33,418 nt of DNA from positions 1 through 33,418 of the forward strand of contig UQRS01000013.1 in assembly GCA_900543525.1 (NCBI GenBank), given 5' to 3'. Position 1 is the first letter of the stretch. Each line of letters begins with the position of its first letter. The translations under genes and the position numbers were made by a program. The stretch comes from an uncultured Oscillospiraceae bacterium. GTDB taxonomy: Bacteria; Bacillota; Clostridia; Oscillospirales; Acutalibacteraceae. Shown one piece after another: positions 1 through 9,200 of the stretch. The notes beneath the pieces were generated by a model. The model had not been told where the DNA came from. It saw only the letters and a list, made by a program, of their open reading frames with translations, and searched no databases.

Positions 1-725
1 AACACTTTTTGTGACTTTGCAAATTTGGGCGTTCCTTTTGGAAAGTTAGATTTATATTTTCCTCTTCCATCTTCTGCATAACCTTCAAAACTGTTTCTCA
101 CCTCGCCGGCCGTCTGGTCGGCGTTTTTTGTTGCTTCGGTTTTGTTGTTCTCGACTGCCGCATCAAACGCCTGCACCCACAGATCGCGCATATCCCGCAC
201 AAGCGTCTCCTGCTGGGAAAGTGCCCGGCCAATATCTGTAGCCTTGCCGTGCGCGGAGATATAATTGCGTATCGTTTCAAACAGATCGGTAAAGAAATCT
301 ACAATTTTCTGTGCGATTCCCCGGTTCCGGTCGGCAAAATCAAACACCGCATTTTTGTCGTCCAGCATGGCCTCGGACGCGTCGCAGACGATCTCTTCGA
401 TCGCTTTTGCGCGGTCGGTTTCAAAGCCGTCCAAGCCGTACCGCTCCATATATTCCTGAATCAGCGCCTCGGTGGTGGTCTGGTTTTTCTCTTCCATCCA
501 TTTCATTACATAATCCGAATATCGCTCCCATTCAGCGGGCGCGACGTCCTTCATCCAATGGGTCAGCTCATGAAAGGCGGTGGAAACAATGTTTTTGCTT
601 TCCATAGAGATGGTAATAACCGGTTTCCCCTCCGCGTCATATTCCATCTTGCCATAGGTTTTCGCGCCGTCCGATTCGGGAAACGCGTCGGTGATCTGAA
701 AATATACGCCTGTCGCTTTGCCCAT
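1..725 (-). pseudogene. Remnant of large mobile-element protein with HExxH metallopeptidase domain
   Basis: An open minus-strand frame of about 241 codons runs from an ATG at 725 to the window edge without a stop. It contains HELTH near residue 52, a zinc-binding HExxH site, with a following acidic helix (EEIVCDASEAM, about residue 109) that could supply the third ligand. Near the open end is a stretch reading DGRGKYKSNFPKGTPKFAK. That stretch resembles the tail domains of very large polyvalent proteins of Firmicutes phages and integrative elements (recognised from memory). The in-frame TAA at 738-740 lies just upstream, and no ribosome binding site precedes the ATG. The piece therefore looks cut at its 5' end and partial at its 3' end. 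Its base composition is more AT-rich than the glycosidase genes. It is most likely a decayed cargo gene, and no active function can be assigned. Confidence 0.6.
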
Positions 726-873
726 GGGAGGTGTGGATTACCGCGGCCTTTCCGGCTTTGCGAAAGAGAGCGGGGGAGAGGTCTCGGTCTTCCGACAACG
801 AGGATAAACAAAGCCGGACGTCGCTTCATCCCTCCCGAACAGCCGCGTTGTCCTCCCGCCGCCGAGGATATGC

Positions 874-915
874 AAAAATGAAAATGCCCGGCAAAGAGGC
901 CTTCTTTGCCGGGCA
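874..915 (-). terminator. Intrinsic terminator after the GH92 gene
   Basis: A perfect 12-bp stem (TGCCCGGCAAAG, 885-896, with its complement at 904-915) has a 7-base loop. On the minus strand it is followed by TTTT at 884-881 and TTTTT at 878-874. It lies 15 bases beyond the GH92 stop codon. There is no recognisable gene between 726 and 929. Confidence 0.9.
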
Positions 916-929
916 GGCGGCCGGAGGAA

Positions 930-3900
930 TCAGCCGCCCGAAACAATGCGCTTGCGCAAACTTACCACATCCGATACAGTGAGCAAATTATCTCCGTCCA
1001 GATTTCCGGCGGCAAATTCCCATCCGCTCCAGACGCCGGATACAATCCGCTGGCGAAGCGCCACCACATCCGATACGGTCACGGCACCGTCTCCATCCAC
1101 GTCGCCTGGAGAGAGGCTCATCGCCTCGGTCACATAGCGGCAGATTAGACACTCCTTGTGTCCGCCCTTGCCGTCATGGTTGAGAATCCAGTCGCCGGAG
1201 GTGTGCGCCGTCTGCCCCAATACCTCGCCGCAGAGGCACTGGTGCCAGTGTCCGTCGGCACCGCTGTACCAGCCGGCCGCCTCTCCACTGTGCGTGTGGT
1301 TGCGCACGGCGGCGGCATATAAGGATACACTGTACCAGTCGGCGTGAATGTCGGTCTGATCCACCAGCAGACGTATCGTAAACTTTTCCGCCTTCTTACA
1401 GTTGAACAGCAGCGTCACTTTTTCATAGGGTCTGTAGTCTCCCATACTGTTCCAGAGCTTCTGCGCCAGGATCCGCTGACCTTCTTCATTTAGCACCTCC
1501 GCGATGACGCCGGTGCGCACGCTGGAAAGATACAAATCCATCTCGTGCTGCCCCGGCTGAAGGGTACAGCCAAACGCTATGCCTTCGCCGCTCCAGACAA
1601 TCTCCCGAACCTGATCGCCCGCCTTTTCCGGCGTACCGCCCGTCCAGTTGAAATAGGGAGAGTCCGGATTGGTGTTATCCATATTCTCATGCGACAAGTC
1701 GCCCTTGACCGCGGCCGCCGCGCCGGAAAAGGCGCTGTTTTTCACATTCGCTTTTTGAATCAGCTGGCCGGATTTTCCAAGGTAGGCCCAGTCCGCATTT
1801 CCGCTTTGTACGAGGTCGATCGTCGAACGCGTGGCAATCGTTTCCACCCCTTTTACCGCGGCGGTCAGCTCGGTAAAGGCGGCGCGCAGAGTCACGTCCC
1901 CGTCCGGCATGGAAAAGCGCAGGGGATTCTGAATCGGGTTTTCGAGCGTCAGCTGGCCGCCGACAACCTCCCATCCGGCGAACTGGTACCCCGGCTGCGG
2001 AGTGGCCGTAACTACCGCGGTTTCGCCGACATTCTGCACCGCGCCGCCGCGCACCCGGACGGTTCCGTTTTCCCCGGATTCTGCGGACAGGCTGCAAACG
2101 GATTTTTGCAGTGTGGCGGCAGCAATCGCCATGCTGTAATTCTCCGGCTCGGTCTTTTTCAAATCCACCAGCATCCGGATAATATATGTCTTTTTCTCGG
2201 CCGAATGGAACTGCACCGGCACGACGCGGAACTGCCGCGTCTCTCCCGTATTGCTCCAGAGCTGCGGCGCTTTGGCCGCCACCGACCGGTCCGCATTCAA
2301 AATCTCAATGGTTGCTCTTGACCGGATGCCCGAGAGATACAAATCCGCCCTGTAAGCGCCGGCCGGCACAGTGACCGTCATCTCCAGCCCGTCCCTCGCC
2401 CAGGAGAAATAGCGTTTCGGCTGGGTCTGTGCCGCGGTCGGCGTACCGTCGCTCCAGGTGAATGCAAAGGGCTGGTTTGCGTTGTGCTCATTTTCCTCCC
2501 GCAGGCCGTTTACGCTGATCACAGAGCCGAAGGCGCGCATATCCTCCGACAGATTTTTGCGGTCGCAGTGGATGACATCGTGGCTCGAATCTCCAAAATG
2601 GATCCAATCCCTGTACCCGCTTAAATCAATCACAGTGTTCTTGTCGGGATTCTGCATTTTGCTGATAAAGACGCCGCTTTCCACCTTCCATCCGGCATAC
2701 AGGGTCAGGGAGGCCTCCACGCTGCTTTGCTCAAAATCCCACGGGATGGTCAGCGCGTCGTCCGCGTACCAGCCGGAGAAGCTGTACCCGCTTTGTTCAG
2801 GAGCCTTTGGCGGCGAGATTTTTCCGCCCCGCTCGACCGCTTGATTGGGGACGGCGCCGCCGCCCATCGAGTCGAAGGAAACGATGCAGCACTCTATTTT
2901 TTGCAGGGTCGCGGCAGCAAGACTCACCCGGGCGTTTGCACCCGAGGCGGCGGGCGTCAGGCGGAGGGTGAAGGTTTCGGGCCTCCCGCAGCCGAGGCGC
3001 AGGCTGACCTTCCGGCAGCCGCCCCCTGTGCCGGAGATTGCGGCCTCTTCCAGCTTTTGCCGATCGGCAGTGAAAACCTCCAAAACGGCGCTGCCGGCCA
3101 CATACAGCTCCAGCTGTGCGTCGCCTTCCAAAGTGACCGAAAATTCGGCGCTGTCGCTCCAGACGCAGGCGCCGCTCCCCGCGGAGGAGGCGGTCGGTAC
3201 GCCGTTCGTCCACAGGAAACCGGAACCGCGGCTGCCCAGTGTTCCGTTCGCCTTATACTCGCCGGTAAAACGCACTCCCTCCGGCGCCAGAGCCGGGCTG
3301 CCTGCACCGGCGCTGCGGTTCAGCTGATCCAACGCGGTAAGGTGCAGCCGCTCGTCACACTTTGTGCCGTCCAGATAAACTGCGTCAAGCCCCACTTCGG
3401 CCACCGTGATATTTGCGGTTGTCTCCTTCGCATAATCGACCGGCGTGCTGCCCATTTCAAAGACGATTTCTCCGCCGGCGGTGATGACGTCATGGGTGAA
3501 CATGGTGCTCTTATACGGCTTGCCGTTGATGGTGATCGACTGGATGTACCGATTCTCATCCGAGAGGTTGTTTGCAATCAGCCGCAGGGTCTTACCGCTG
3601 TCCATGCGGATGGTCGTCTCCGGATAGCGCGGGCTTGTGAAATAGTAGAGGTTCTGCCCGGCGTTCGGGAAGAAGCCGATGGAGGAAAAGATGTACCAGG
3701 AGCTCATCGCGCCCGAATCGTCGTTGCCCGGCACGCCTTTGAGATTAAACCTCGACCGAAGGAGGGTCACGCTGTCGGTCGTCAGATACGGCTTGCCGGT
3801 ATAAGCAAACAGATAGGGCGCCAAAAAGGCGGGTTCGTTATCGAAATTGATCCACCCCCGCTCAAGGCCGATCATCAGCCGGCTGCAGAAGGTTTCCTCT

Positions 3901-4163
3901 CCGCCCATTTTTTCGATCAGCTGCGGAATCGCATGCGGCATAAAGAAGGAGTACGCCCAGGAGGTGCTCTCATAAAAATACTTGCTCCAGGAGCCCTGCC
4001 AGTAGCCCGGCCCCCTCATGCCGGAGTCGGAGATCCAGCTTCCGTCCGCCGCCTTCGGCCAGATGAAGCCCGAATACCCGTTGTCCGTAACATCCGGGTT
4101 CCAGATGTTCATCCAGTTTTCGCTGCGCTTTAACCACTTGTTATAATTCTCCGTGTCGCCCAT
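930..4163 (-). CDS. GH92 glycosidase, C-terminal part with accessory modules and dockerin (frameshifted)
   Basis: This is the second piece of a GH92 protein whose frame is shifted near 4165; the frame stays open up to 4235. It holds the rest of the GH92 catalytic region, with a DNEPAFLAPYLF segment and GNDDSGAMSSWYIFSSIGFFP-type active-site segment, so it would trim alpha-mannosides in the family manner. Downstream come a repeated beta-sandwich-like module at 2898-3416, 2103-2642 and 1302-1853. These are separated by two InlB/Listeria-type repeats (about 2682-2888 and 1872-2099), and a Cys/His-rich stretch follows (1128-1298). A two-repeat dockerin (about 936-1106) ends the protein. Both dockerin repeats carry the TVSDVV core after a calcium loop. 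This fragment has no ribosome binding site of its own, so it is probably expressed only if the frame is restored or the insertion is a sequencing artefact. With the N-terminal piece the protein would be about 1,598 residues. Confidence 0.88.
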   Translation of the reverse strand: MGDTENYNKWLKRSENWMNIWNPDVTDNGYSGFIWPKAADGSWISDSGMRGPGYWQGSWSKYFYESTSWAYSFFMPHAIPQLIEKMGGEETFCSRLMIGLERGWINFDNEPAFLAPYLFAYTGKPYLTTDSVTLLRSRFNLKGVPGNDDSGAMSSWYIFSSIGFFPNAGQNLYYFTSPRYPETTIRMDSGKTLRLIANNLSDENRYIQSITINGKPYKSTMFTHDVITAGGEIVFEMGSTPVDYAKETTANITVAEVGLDAVYLDGTKCDERLHLTALDQLNRSAGAGSPALAPEGVRFTGEYKANGTLGSRGSGFLWTNGVPTASSAGSGACVWSDSAEFSVTLEGDAQLELYVAGSAVLEVFTADRQKLEEAAISGTGGGCRKVSLRLGCGRPETFTLRLTPAASGANARVSLAAATLQKIECCIVSFDSMGGGAVPNQAVERGGKISPPKAPEQSGYSFSGWYADDALTIPWDFEQSSVEASLTLYAGWKVESGVFISKMQNPDKNTVIDLSGYRDWIHFGDSSHDVIHCDRKNLSEDMRAFGSVISVNGLREENEHNANQPFAFTWSDGTPTAAQTQPKRYFSWARDGLEMTVTVPAGAYRADLYLSGIRSRATIEILNADRSVAAKAPQLWSNTGETRQFRVVPVQFHSAEKKTYIIRMLVDLKKTEPENYSMAIAAATLQKSVCSLSAESGENGTVRVRGGAVQNVGETAVVTATPQPGYQFAGWEVVGGQLTLENPIQNPLRFSMPDGDVTLRAAFTELTAAVKGVETIATRSTIDLVQSGNADWAYLGKSGQLIQKANVKNSAFSGAAAAVKGDLSHENMDNTNPDSPYFNWTGGTPEKAGDQVREIVWSGEGIAFGCTLQPGQHEMDLYLSSVRTGVIAEVLNEEGQRILAQKLWNSMGDYRPYEKVTLLFNCKKAEKFTIRLLVDQTDIHADWYSVSLYAAAVRNHTHSGEAAGWYSGADGHWHQCLCGEVLGQTAHTSGDWILNHDGKGGHKECLICRYVTEAMSLSPGDVDGDGAVTVSDVVALRQRIVSGVWSGWEFAAGNLDGDNLLTVSDVVSLRKRIVSGG
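1302..1853 (-). repeat. Recurring beta-sandwich-like module, third copy in the GH92 protein
   Basis: About 184 residues. Shared landmarks with the other copies are DWAYLG near the start, FNWTGGTPE in the middle, DLYLSSVR, FTIRLLVD and a final LYAAAV. The sequence similarity is at the protein level, not long DNA identity. Confidence 0.6.
2103..2642 (-). repeat. Recurring beta-sandwich-like module, second copy in the GH92 protein
   Basis: About 180 residues. Landmarks are DWIHFG, FTWSDGTPT, DLYLSGIRSRATIEILN, IIRMLVD and a final AATLQ. This is the best-formed copy and the easiest query for searching. Confidence 0.65.
2898..3416 (-). repeat. Recurring beta-sandwich-like module, first and most divergent copy in the GH92 protein
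   Basis: About 173 residues directly after the GH92 catalytic region. It keeps FLWTNGVPT, the ELYVAGSAVLEVF strand pattern, FTLRL and a final AATLQ, but the early DWI motif is replaced by AVYLDG. Confidence 0.5.
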
Positions 4164-5727
4164 GCCCTTTGGCCATCTGCGCCGCACAGTAGTCGTTGTA
4201 GGCATACTCCAACGCATAGGAGCAGGTCGAAACACCTACGTCGGAGACATCGCCGGGAATCCAGCCGAGGCGCTTGTAATAAGAGTCGCCCGGCTCATCC
4301 TTGCCCCACCCCTGCCAGTCGAGGCGGTAATCCTCTGCATTCTGCCGGATTACTTTATATGCGGCGTTCCAGTTGATTCCCTCAATGCCCTTGAGATATG
4401 CCTCTGCAATTACATTGTCGACGTTGTCGCCGCCCTGCTGCTCGATCATGTCCACTCCCGCGACAAAGGAGTCCCGCACGCTTCCGTTTACTCTGGCGCG
4501 CGCAATAAAGCTGTTTACGGTTTTGGCAACAATATCCGGGTTGGTGATGGTGTATAGAGGATAAAGGGTTCTCCAGGTGTCCCAGAGCGCAAAATGATCG
4601 TCGATCATATCGGCGCTGCCGTACTGCTCAAAATCTCCGGTACGGTCGCGCGGCATGAGGTGCGCGTGGTAAACGGCGGTGTAAAAAAGCTGTTTGTCCG
4701 TCTCGGAAATATCTCCGCCAATGACAATTTTATTCAGCTCCTGATTCCACTGCCGCTCGGTCTCTGCCCGGACGGCGTCGTAATCCCAGGCGGGAATCTC
4801 CTCCTCCAGCCATTTCTGCGCCTGCTGGACGCTTTTGAAGGAGAAGCCCATTTTCAGCAGAATCTCCTCGCCTGCCGTTGTATCAAAGGTAAGGTAGGCG
4901 CCCATGCCTCCCGTGCGGTCGGTGACGTCGACCGGGCCGAGGCTGCTTACGCCCGGTTTTGTGCCGGACGGCGTATATACGCCGGTTGTCTCGGCCGCCT
5001 TGTCCACGACCGCATAGAAGTAGAGGCTGTGTCCCTCTCCCCAGCCGCCGGGCATAAAGCCGGGGCCGCGGCCGCCGGCATAATACCCCGACCCGGTGAT
5101 AACCGTCCGTCCGTCTTTGGTTGTTTCAACCGACAGCTTCACATCGGTGGCGTTGACCTCTGCCAGATTGTGCGCTGCGTCGATCAGGAGGCTGGCCTTT
5201 TCCGCCTTTGGATAGGTGAATTTATAGATGGTTGAATGCTCCGCCGGTGTAAAGGCGCAGTCGATGCCGTAGCGCGAAAGGGTCACGCTGTATTCCGAGC
5301 AGGCCGCCTTTTCGTTCGCCTTGTCCGAGTCGTGGCTGTCCAGCCGCGTGGAAAGCCCGACCTGGGGCGAGACCAGAAACTGCCCGTATTTGGTTACGCC
5401 GGTGCCGCTCACATGTATTTGGGAAAATCCCCGGATTTTGCCGTCGCTCTGATAACCGGTGCATCCGTTTTTCGGATTGGTGTCGGGCGACGGGTTGACC
5501 GAAGCGTTGGGGCGCTGCGGGCCGATAACCGTATTGCTGACGCCGTCGGCGCCGATGCGCATGTTGATGTATTTTGTAAGGTTCTGCGCCTCCTGCGGCG
5601 CGTCGTATGCGGCGGCACCAAGGATGGGTATGCACATATTGGCCATGCAGATCACTCCCAAAACCGGGCAGAAAATCCTTTTTAAAATCGTTTTTTTAAG
5701 TCGGGCTGCTTTGCTCTCTGTTTTCAT
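4141..5727 (-). CDS. GH92 glycosidase, signal peptide and N-terminal part (ends at a frameshift)
   Basis: The ATG at 5727 is chosen because AGGAGGGGG sits 4 bases upstream and the protein begins with a basic stretch and hydrophobic core (about residues 16-40), a signal peptide for export. The body reads as a GH92 N-terminal beta-sandwich and the start of the helical barrel. Family landmarks include ALWDTWRTLYPLYTITNPD, a GGDNVDNVIAEAYLKG segment and GWIPGDVSDVGVSTCSYALEYA. After MAKG the frame reads seven unrelated residues and stops at 4141. The next frame continues exactly where GH92 should (MGDTENYNKWLKR). One extra base in the CCC run at 4165-4167 explains this. The family is dominated by calcium-dependent exo-alpha-mannosidases; the linkage cannot be read from sequence here. 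Confidence 0.9.
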   Translation of the reverse strand: MKTESKAARLKKTILKRIFCPVLGVICMANMCIPILGAAAYDAPQEAQNLTKYINMRIGADGVSNTVIGPQRPNASVNPSPDTNPKNGCTGYQSDGKIRGFSQIHVSGTGVTKYGQFLVSPQVGLSTRLDSHDSDKANEKAACSEYSVTLSRYGIDCAFTPAEHSTIYKFTYPKAEKASLLIDAAHNLAEVNATDVKLSVETTKDGRTVITGSGYYAGGRGPGFMPGGWGEGHSLYFYAVVDKAAETTGVYTPSGTKPGVSSLGPVDVTDRTGGMGAYLTFDTTAGEEILLKMGFSFKSVQQAQKWLEEEIPAWDYDAVRAETERQWNQELNKIVIGGDISETDKQLFYTAVYHAHLMPRDRTGDFEQYGSADMIDDHFALWDTWRTLYPLYTITNPDIVAKTVNSFIARARVNGSVRDSFVAGVDMIEQQGGDNVDNVIAEAYLKGIEGINWNAAYKVIRQNAEDYRLDWQGWGKDEPGDSYYKRLGWIPGDVSDVGVSTCSYALEYAYNDYCAAQMAKGHGRHGEL

Positions 5728-5961
5728 AATTCCCCCTCCTCTACACTTAAAAGAATACTGGAAGCTTTGAAATAGAACAACAAAAAATTGATATTTATAA
5801 GACAAAAATTGTCGGTATACACAACTTCTATCCACATTCTCATGCTCGGCCGCCGCACCCATCCCTCCCAAAACGCGGTTTTAAAATAAAAATTGCGGCT
5901 GCCAAAAGCCCGGGCAGAGGCGGCACGCGGCACATCTCTCCGGTTTGCGGGGAATATAAAA

Positions 5962-5985
5962 ACGGCCGTACGATCGTACGGCCGT
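5962..5985 (-). terminator. Perfect 24-bp palindrome, probable minus-strand terminator
   Basis: ACGGCCGTACGA is followed directly by its reverse complement, and on the minus strand by TTTTATATT. It lies in the 496-base gap between the GH92 start (5727) and the GH31 stop (6224), about 240 bases after the GH31 stop. The zero-length central loop would fold as a 10-bp stem with a 4-base loop. The rest of the gap holds one more hairpin (6093-6136) and no gene that I can support. Confidence 0.55.
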
Positions 5986-6092
5986 GCGGAAAATATAGCG
6001 CTTCAGGGAAAGGAGGGTCGGCTGTGCCGCCTTTTATTTTGAGCGGAATCGGCTTTTTTGCGCTCCCTTGCCCTTTTTTCTCCCGACATGAC

Positions 6093-6136
6093 AGCGCCCC
6101 CTGACGCAGGTTTGTCATACTGCGTCAGGGGGCGCT
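6093..6136. terminator. 16-bp perfect hairpin downstream of the GH31 gene
   Basis: AGCGCCCCCTGACGCA (6093-6108) pairs perfectly with 6121-6136 around a 12-base loop, 88 bases after the GH31 stop. There is no clean T-run right after the stem on the minus strand, so it may be an RNA-stabilising 3' end or work together with the hairpin at 5962-5985. Direction is uncertain. Confidence 0.55.
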
Positions 6137-6223
6137 CTTGCTTTCCTGTTCGTTTTTGCCGCTTTGGTTGGAAGCCTGCGGGGGAGTGAGTGGTCTCCTC
6201 CTTTTGCTGCGTTTGCGGAAGGT

Positions 6224-9200
6224 TTAGCCGATGATGCGCTGGCGAAGCTCAATAACGTCGGAGACGGTGAGCGCGCCCTCGCCGGTCAGATCGGCCGCCG
6301 CAATTTCCTTCGGGTCGGTCGTGCCGTTTACGATCAGCTGCCGCAGCGCCACCACGTCGGAGACGGTGAGGCTGCCGCTGTTATCCATGTCGCCGGTCAG
6401 CTGCCCGGTGCGCCTGACCTGATACAGCTGCGGCACAGACAGGCTGCCGTCCGCAAATCTGGCACAGATTTCGAGGTTGCTGACGCCGTTTTTCCATACA
6501 GTATAGCCGTCAGCCGCCTCCCGCCAGGCGCCGTCGTTCGCGCGTATCAGATAGCCTTCCACTTCCCGGTTGGCGGAGAAGGCCAACCGGATGTCTCCGC
6601 TTTGCGTGCCGCGGTCGCCGCAGTCGGAGCTGACGGTCAGCTCGAACGGCTCGGTATAATCCTCCGGCTCGGAGAGCCGACGGACATAGGCGGTGACGAA
6701 GGTGTTGTTTCCGCCGCTTTCGTATTTGGTATCCAGCCTGCACCGTACATGCAGAGTGGCCGGGCCGTCGGCGGTATAGCGCACCACGATGTCCTTCAGG
6801 ACAGGGCCGCTGCGGTTCTCAATCTCGAACCGGTCGACCGTGGCGCCGGTGTCGTCAAAGACCTCCAGCACAGCCTTGGCCTTCCATACCCCCATAAAGA
6901 TGTGGGCTTCATTTTCTCCGGCGTCGGCGTCGAGGCTGATTTCATAATACCCGTTCTGCTGGTTGTTGTTAAAGCCGCGGCGGGTGTTGACCGCGCTGGG
7001 GAAGAGGGCGTCGCCGTCATCCCAGCTGAAGGCGGACAGGCAGTCGTAGAAAATCATCAGGTTTGCGCCGAACTGCGAAAAATGGATCGTGTGATGATCG
7101 GTGTTTTTCTTGCCGATGGTTCCGGTTCCCGGAAAACGGCTGGGGCGCGCGGCGTGACCGACGTAAATCCAGTCGGTGCTGTCGGCCGAAAGATTCACTG
7201 TAGGCGCGGCCTCCTGCAGCTCGACCGTGCGGGTGACCGTGCGTGCCGCGGCCAGCGCGCCTTTCTCTGAATAGCGGTAGTCGGGCGCGGCCTTTCCGCC
7301 GGCCGAGAAAACAGCGCGGACCTCACTCTCTTTGGAGACGTCGGCCGTGAAAGTAACCGTATAAACCCGGCCGTCGGCCGCGCCGCCCTCTACCTCAAAC
7401 GGGAGGGCGTCCGGGTCAGCCTCCAGAACGGTGAAATCGGCCGCCTTGCCGTCAACCGTAACCGATTGCAGCGCGCCAAGCCCCTCTGCCGCGTGGATGC
7501 GCACCGTCCAGCTCCGCTTGGTGAAGGCCTTTTTTCCCTCGAAGCTGCCGTCGGCCGCCCCGATATGCAGAAGCTGGGTGTTGGTTTCGGCGTCAAACGC
7601 GGTGGAGAGCGCGGTGGTGCGATACGCCCCCGTCTCATACGCGTTGGAGGTCGTGTCATCCTCGTAAATTACACTCTCCCCCTGCTGGGTGGCGGAGGGG
7701 TAGAGGTCGAGGGTCATGTGGCTCCAGTCATACTTGGAGCTGGCGGTGGTCAGGGTCTCATCCGCGAGGGGCACAACCGCGCCGCTGCGGACAAAAACGG
7801 GATAATCCTCGATTGCGCAGGCAATCTCATAGGTTGCGGGGCCGAAGTAGCTTTTTCCGCTGTTGAGGTCGATCCACTCTCCCTCCGGAATCCAGACGCT
7901 GCGCCGGGAGCCGAAGCCGTCGGCATAGAGCGTCTGCAGCCGCAGCACGGCGCCGCCGCCCGCGTCGTAGTATTCCACGCGGAGGTCATAGGTCTTTCCG
8001 GCCTCCAGCACCTTTTCGCCGACCACGCTGTTGACCCCATGGTCGCCCCAGCTGTCGATGACGAGCGCCCCATCGAGATAGAGCCGCGAGCCGTCGTCCG
8101 ACATGAGCTGCAGCCGGACGTCGGTGTCCGGGGTAAGGGTGGCGGTATATACGGCGCTGAAATTGTCGGCGTTCACACCCTCGGACGGGGCGTTATCCGC
8201 CGCCTCAAGCAGGATTTGCCCGATCGTTTCGGTTTTTACGGGAGTGCCGGACATCTCCTTATTATTATAATACCGGACGGTTGCGCCGGGAGTTCCATCC
8301 TCCGCCGTCAGCCAGTCGGTCGGGAGAAGGTCGATGTCCTCGACCACCGGGGCGATCAGGATATCCTCTCCAAGCAGGTACTGATCCTCGCGGTTGGCCT
8401 CGGCATACGCGGGATAATCAAAGGTCATCTCGCGGAAAATCGGCATGCCGGTGTTGTAGCTCTCGTTCGACAGGGCATAGAAAACCGGCAGCAGCCGATA
8501 GCGCATGTTGACATAGTCGCGATAGGCGTTTACCGCATTGTCTCCGTAATACCAGGGCATGCGGCCAATCTCACTGTAGGTGACGTGCGGGCGGAAGATG
8601 GGGGAGAACACGCCGAACTGAATCCAGCGGATGTACTCCTCCTCGGTCATGCTGTCCAGCTGGGTCTGATGGGCGCAGAGGTCGGCGCTGGTGTAGGGGA
8701 TAGCGGCGTCGGTGCCGCGCTTCAGCATGTTGGAGATTTCGCGCAGAATGGTGCCCTGATGCTCCTCATTATCGCCCGTCCACTCGACCGAATAGCGGTG
8801 GGCGGCAATGTTGGCCGCGCCGTTGAAGGCACCGTTGTAGATGCCGTCGATGTTGCTCATCATAAGCAGCCGCCGATTGGGATAGACGCTGTGGAACGCG
8901 TCGGCATAGACCGCCGCGCCGATGACCTCATGCGTGAAGCCCTCTATCGGCTGGATCGTCGTCCACCAGTTGCGGTCGTACCACCAGGCGTCTACGCCCA
9001 GCTTTAAAATATTGGTCAGGTTGGAAAAACGGAAGTTGATTTCGTCGGCGTTCAGCACGTTGTTAGAGACGCCGTTCGTCGTGGTCGGCTCGGGATGGTC
9101 GTTGAACATCAGGCCTACACCCTTGCGGTGGGCGAGGTTGATAAACTCCGACATATCGGGGAAGAGGGTGGTGTTGATGTTGTACCCGGTGCCGCCGGAG

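Noticed and set aside
249..881. Plus-strand open frame of 210 codons at the left edge
   Set aside because: It lies opposite the HExxH-coding frame, has no family resemblance and no ribosome binding site.
2727..4133. Long plus-strand frame of 468 codons opposite GH92
   Set aside because: It is an antisense shadow of a GC-rich gene; the minus strand has clear GH92 motifs.
4160..4172. Programmed +1 ribosomal frameshift in GH92
   Set aside because: No slow codon, stop or stimulatory structure typical of programmed shifts sits at the site; a one-base insertion is simpler.
5801..5813. GACAA-AAA-TTGTC inverted repeat and weak promoter-like boxes ahead of GH92
   Set aside because: The repeat is short in an AT-rich stretch and no promoter with good spacing could be fixed; kept only as a note.
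6164..9007. Long plus-strand frames opposite the GH31 gene
   Set aside because: Codon-phase shadows of GH31 with no recognisable domains.
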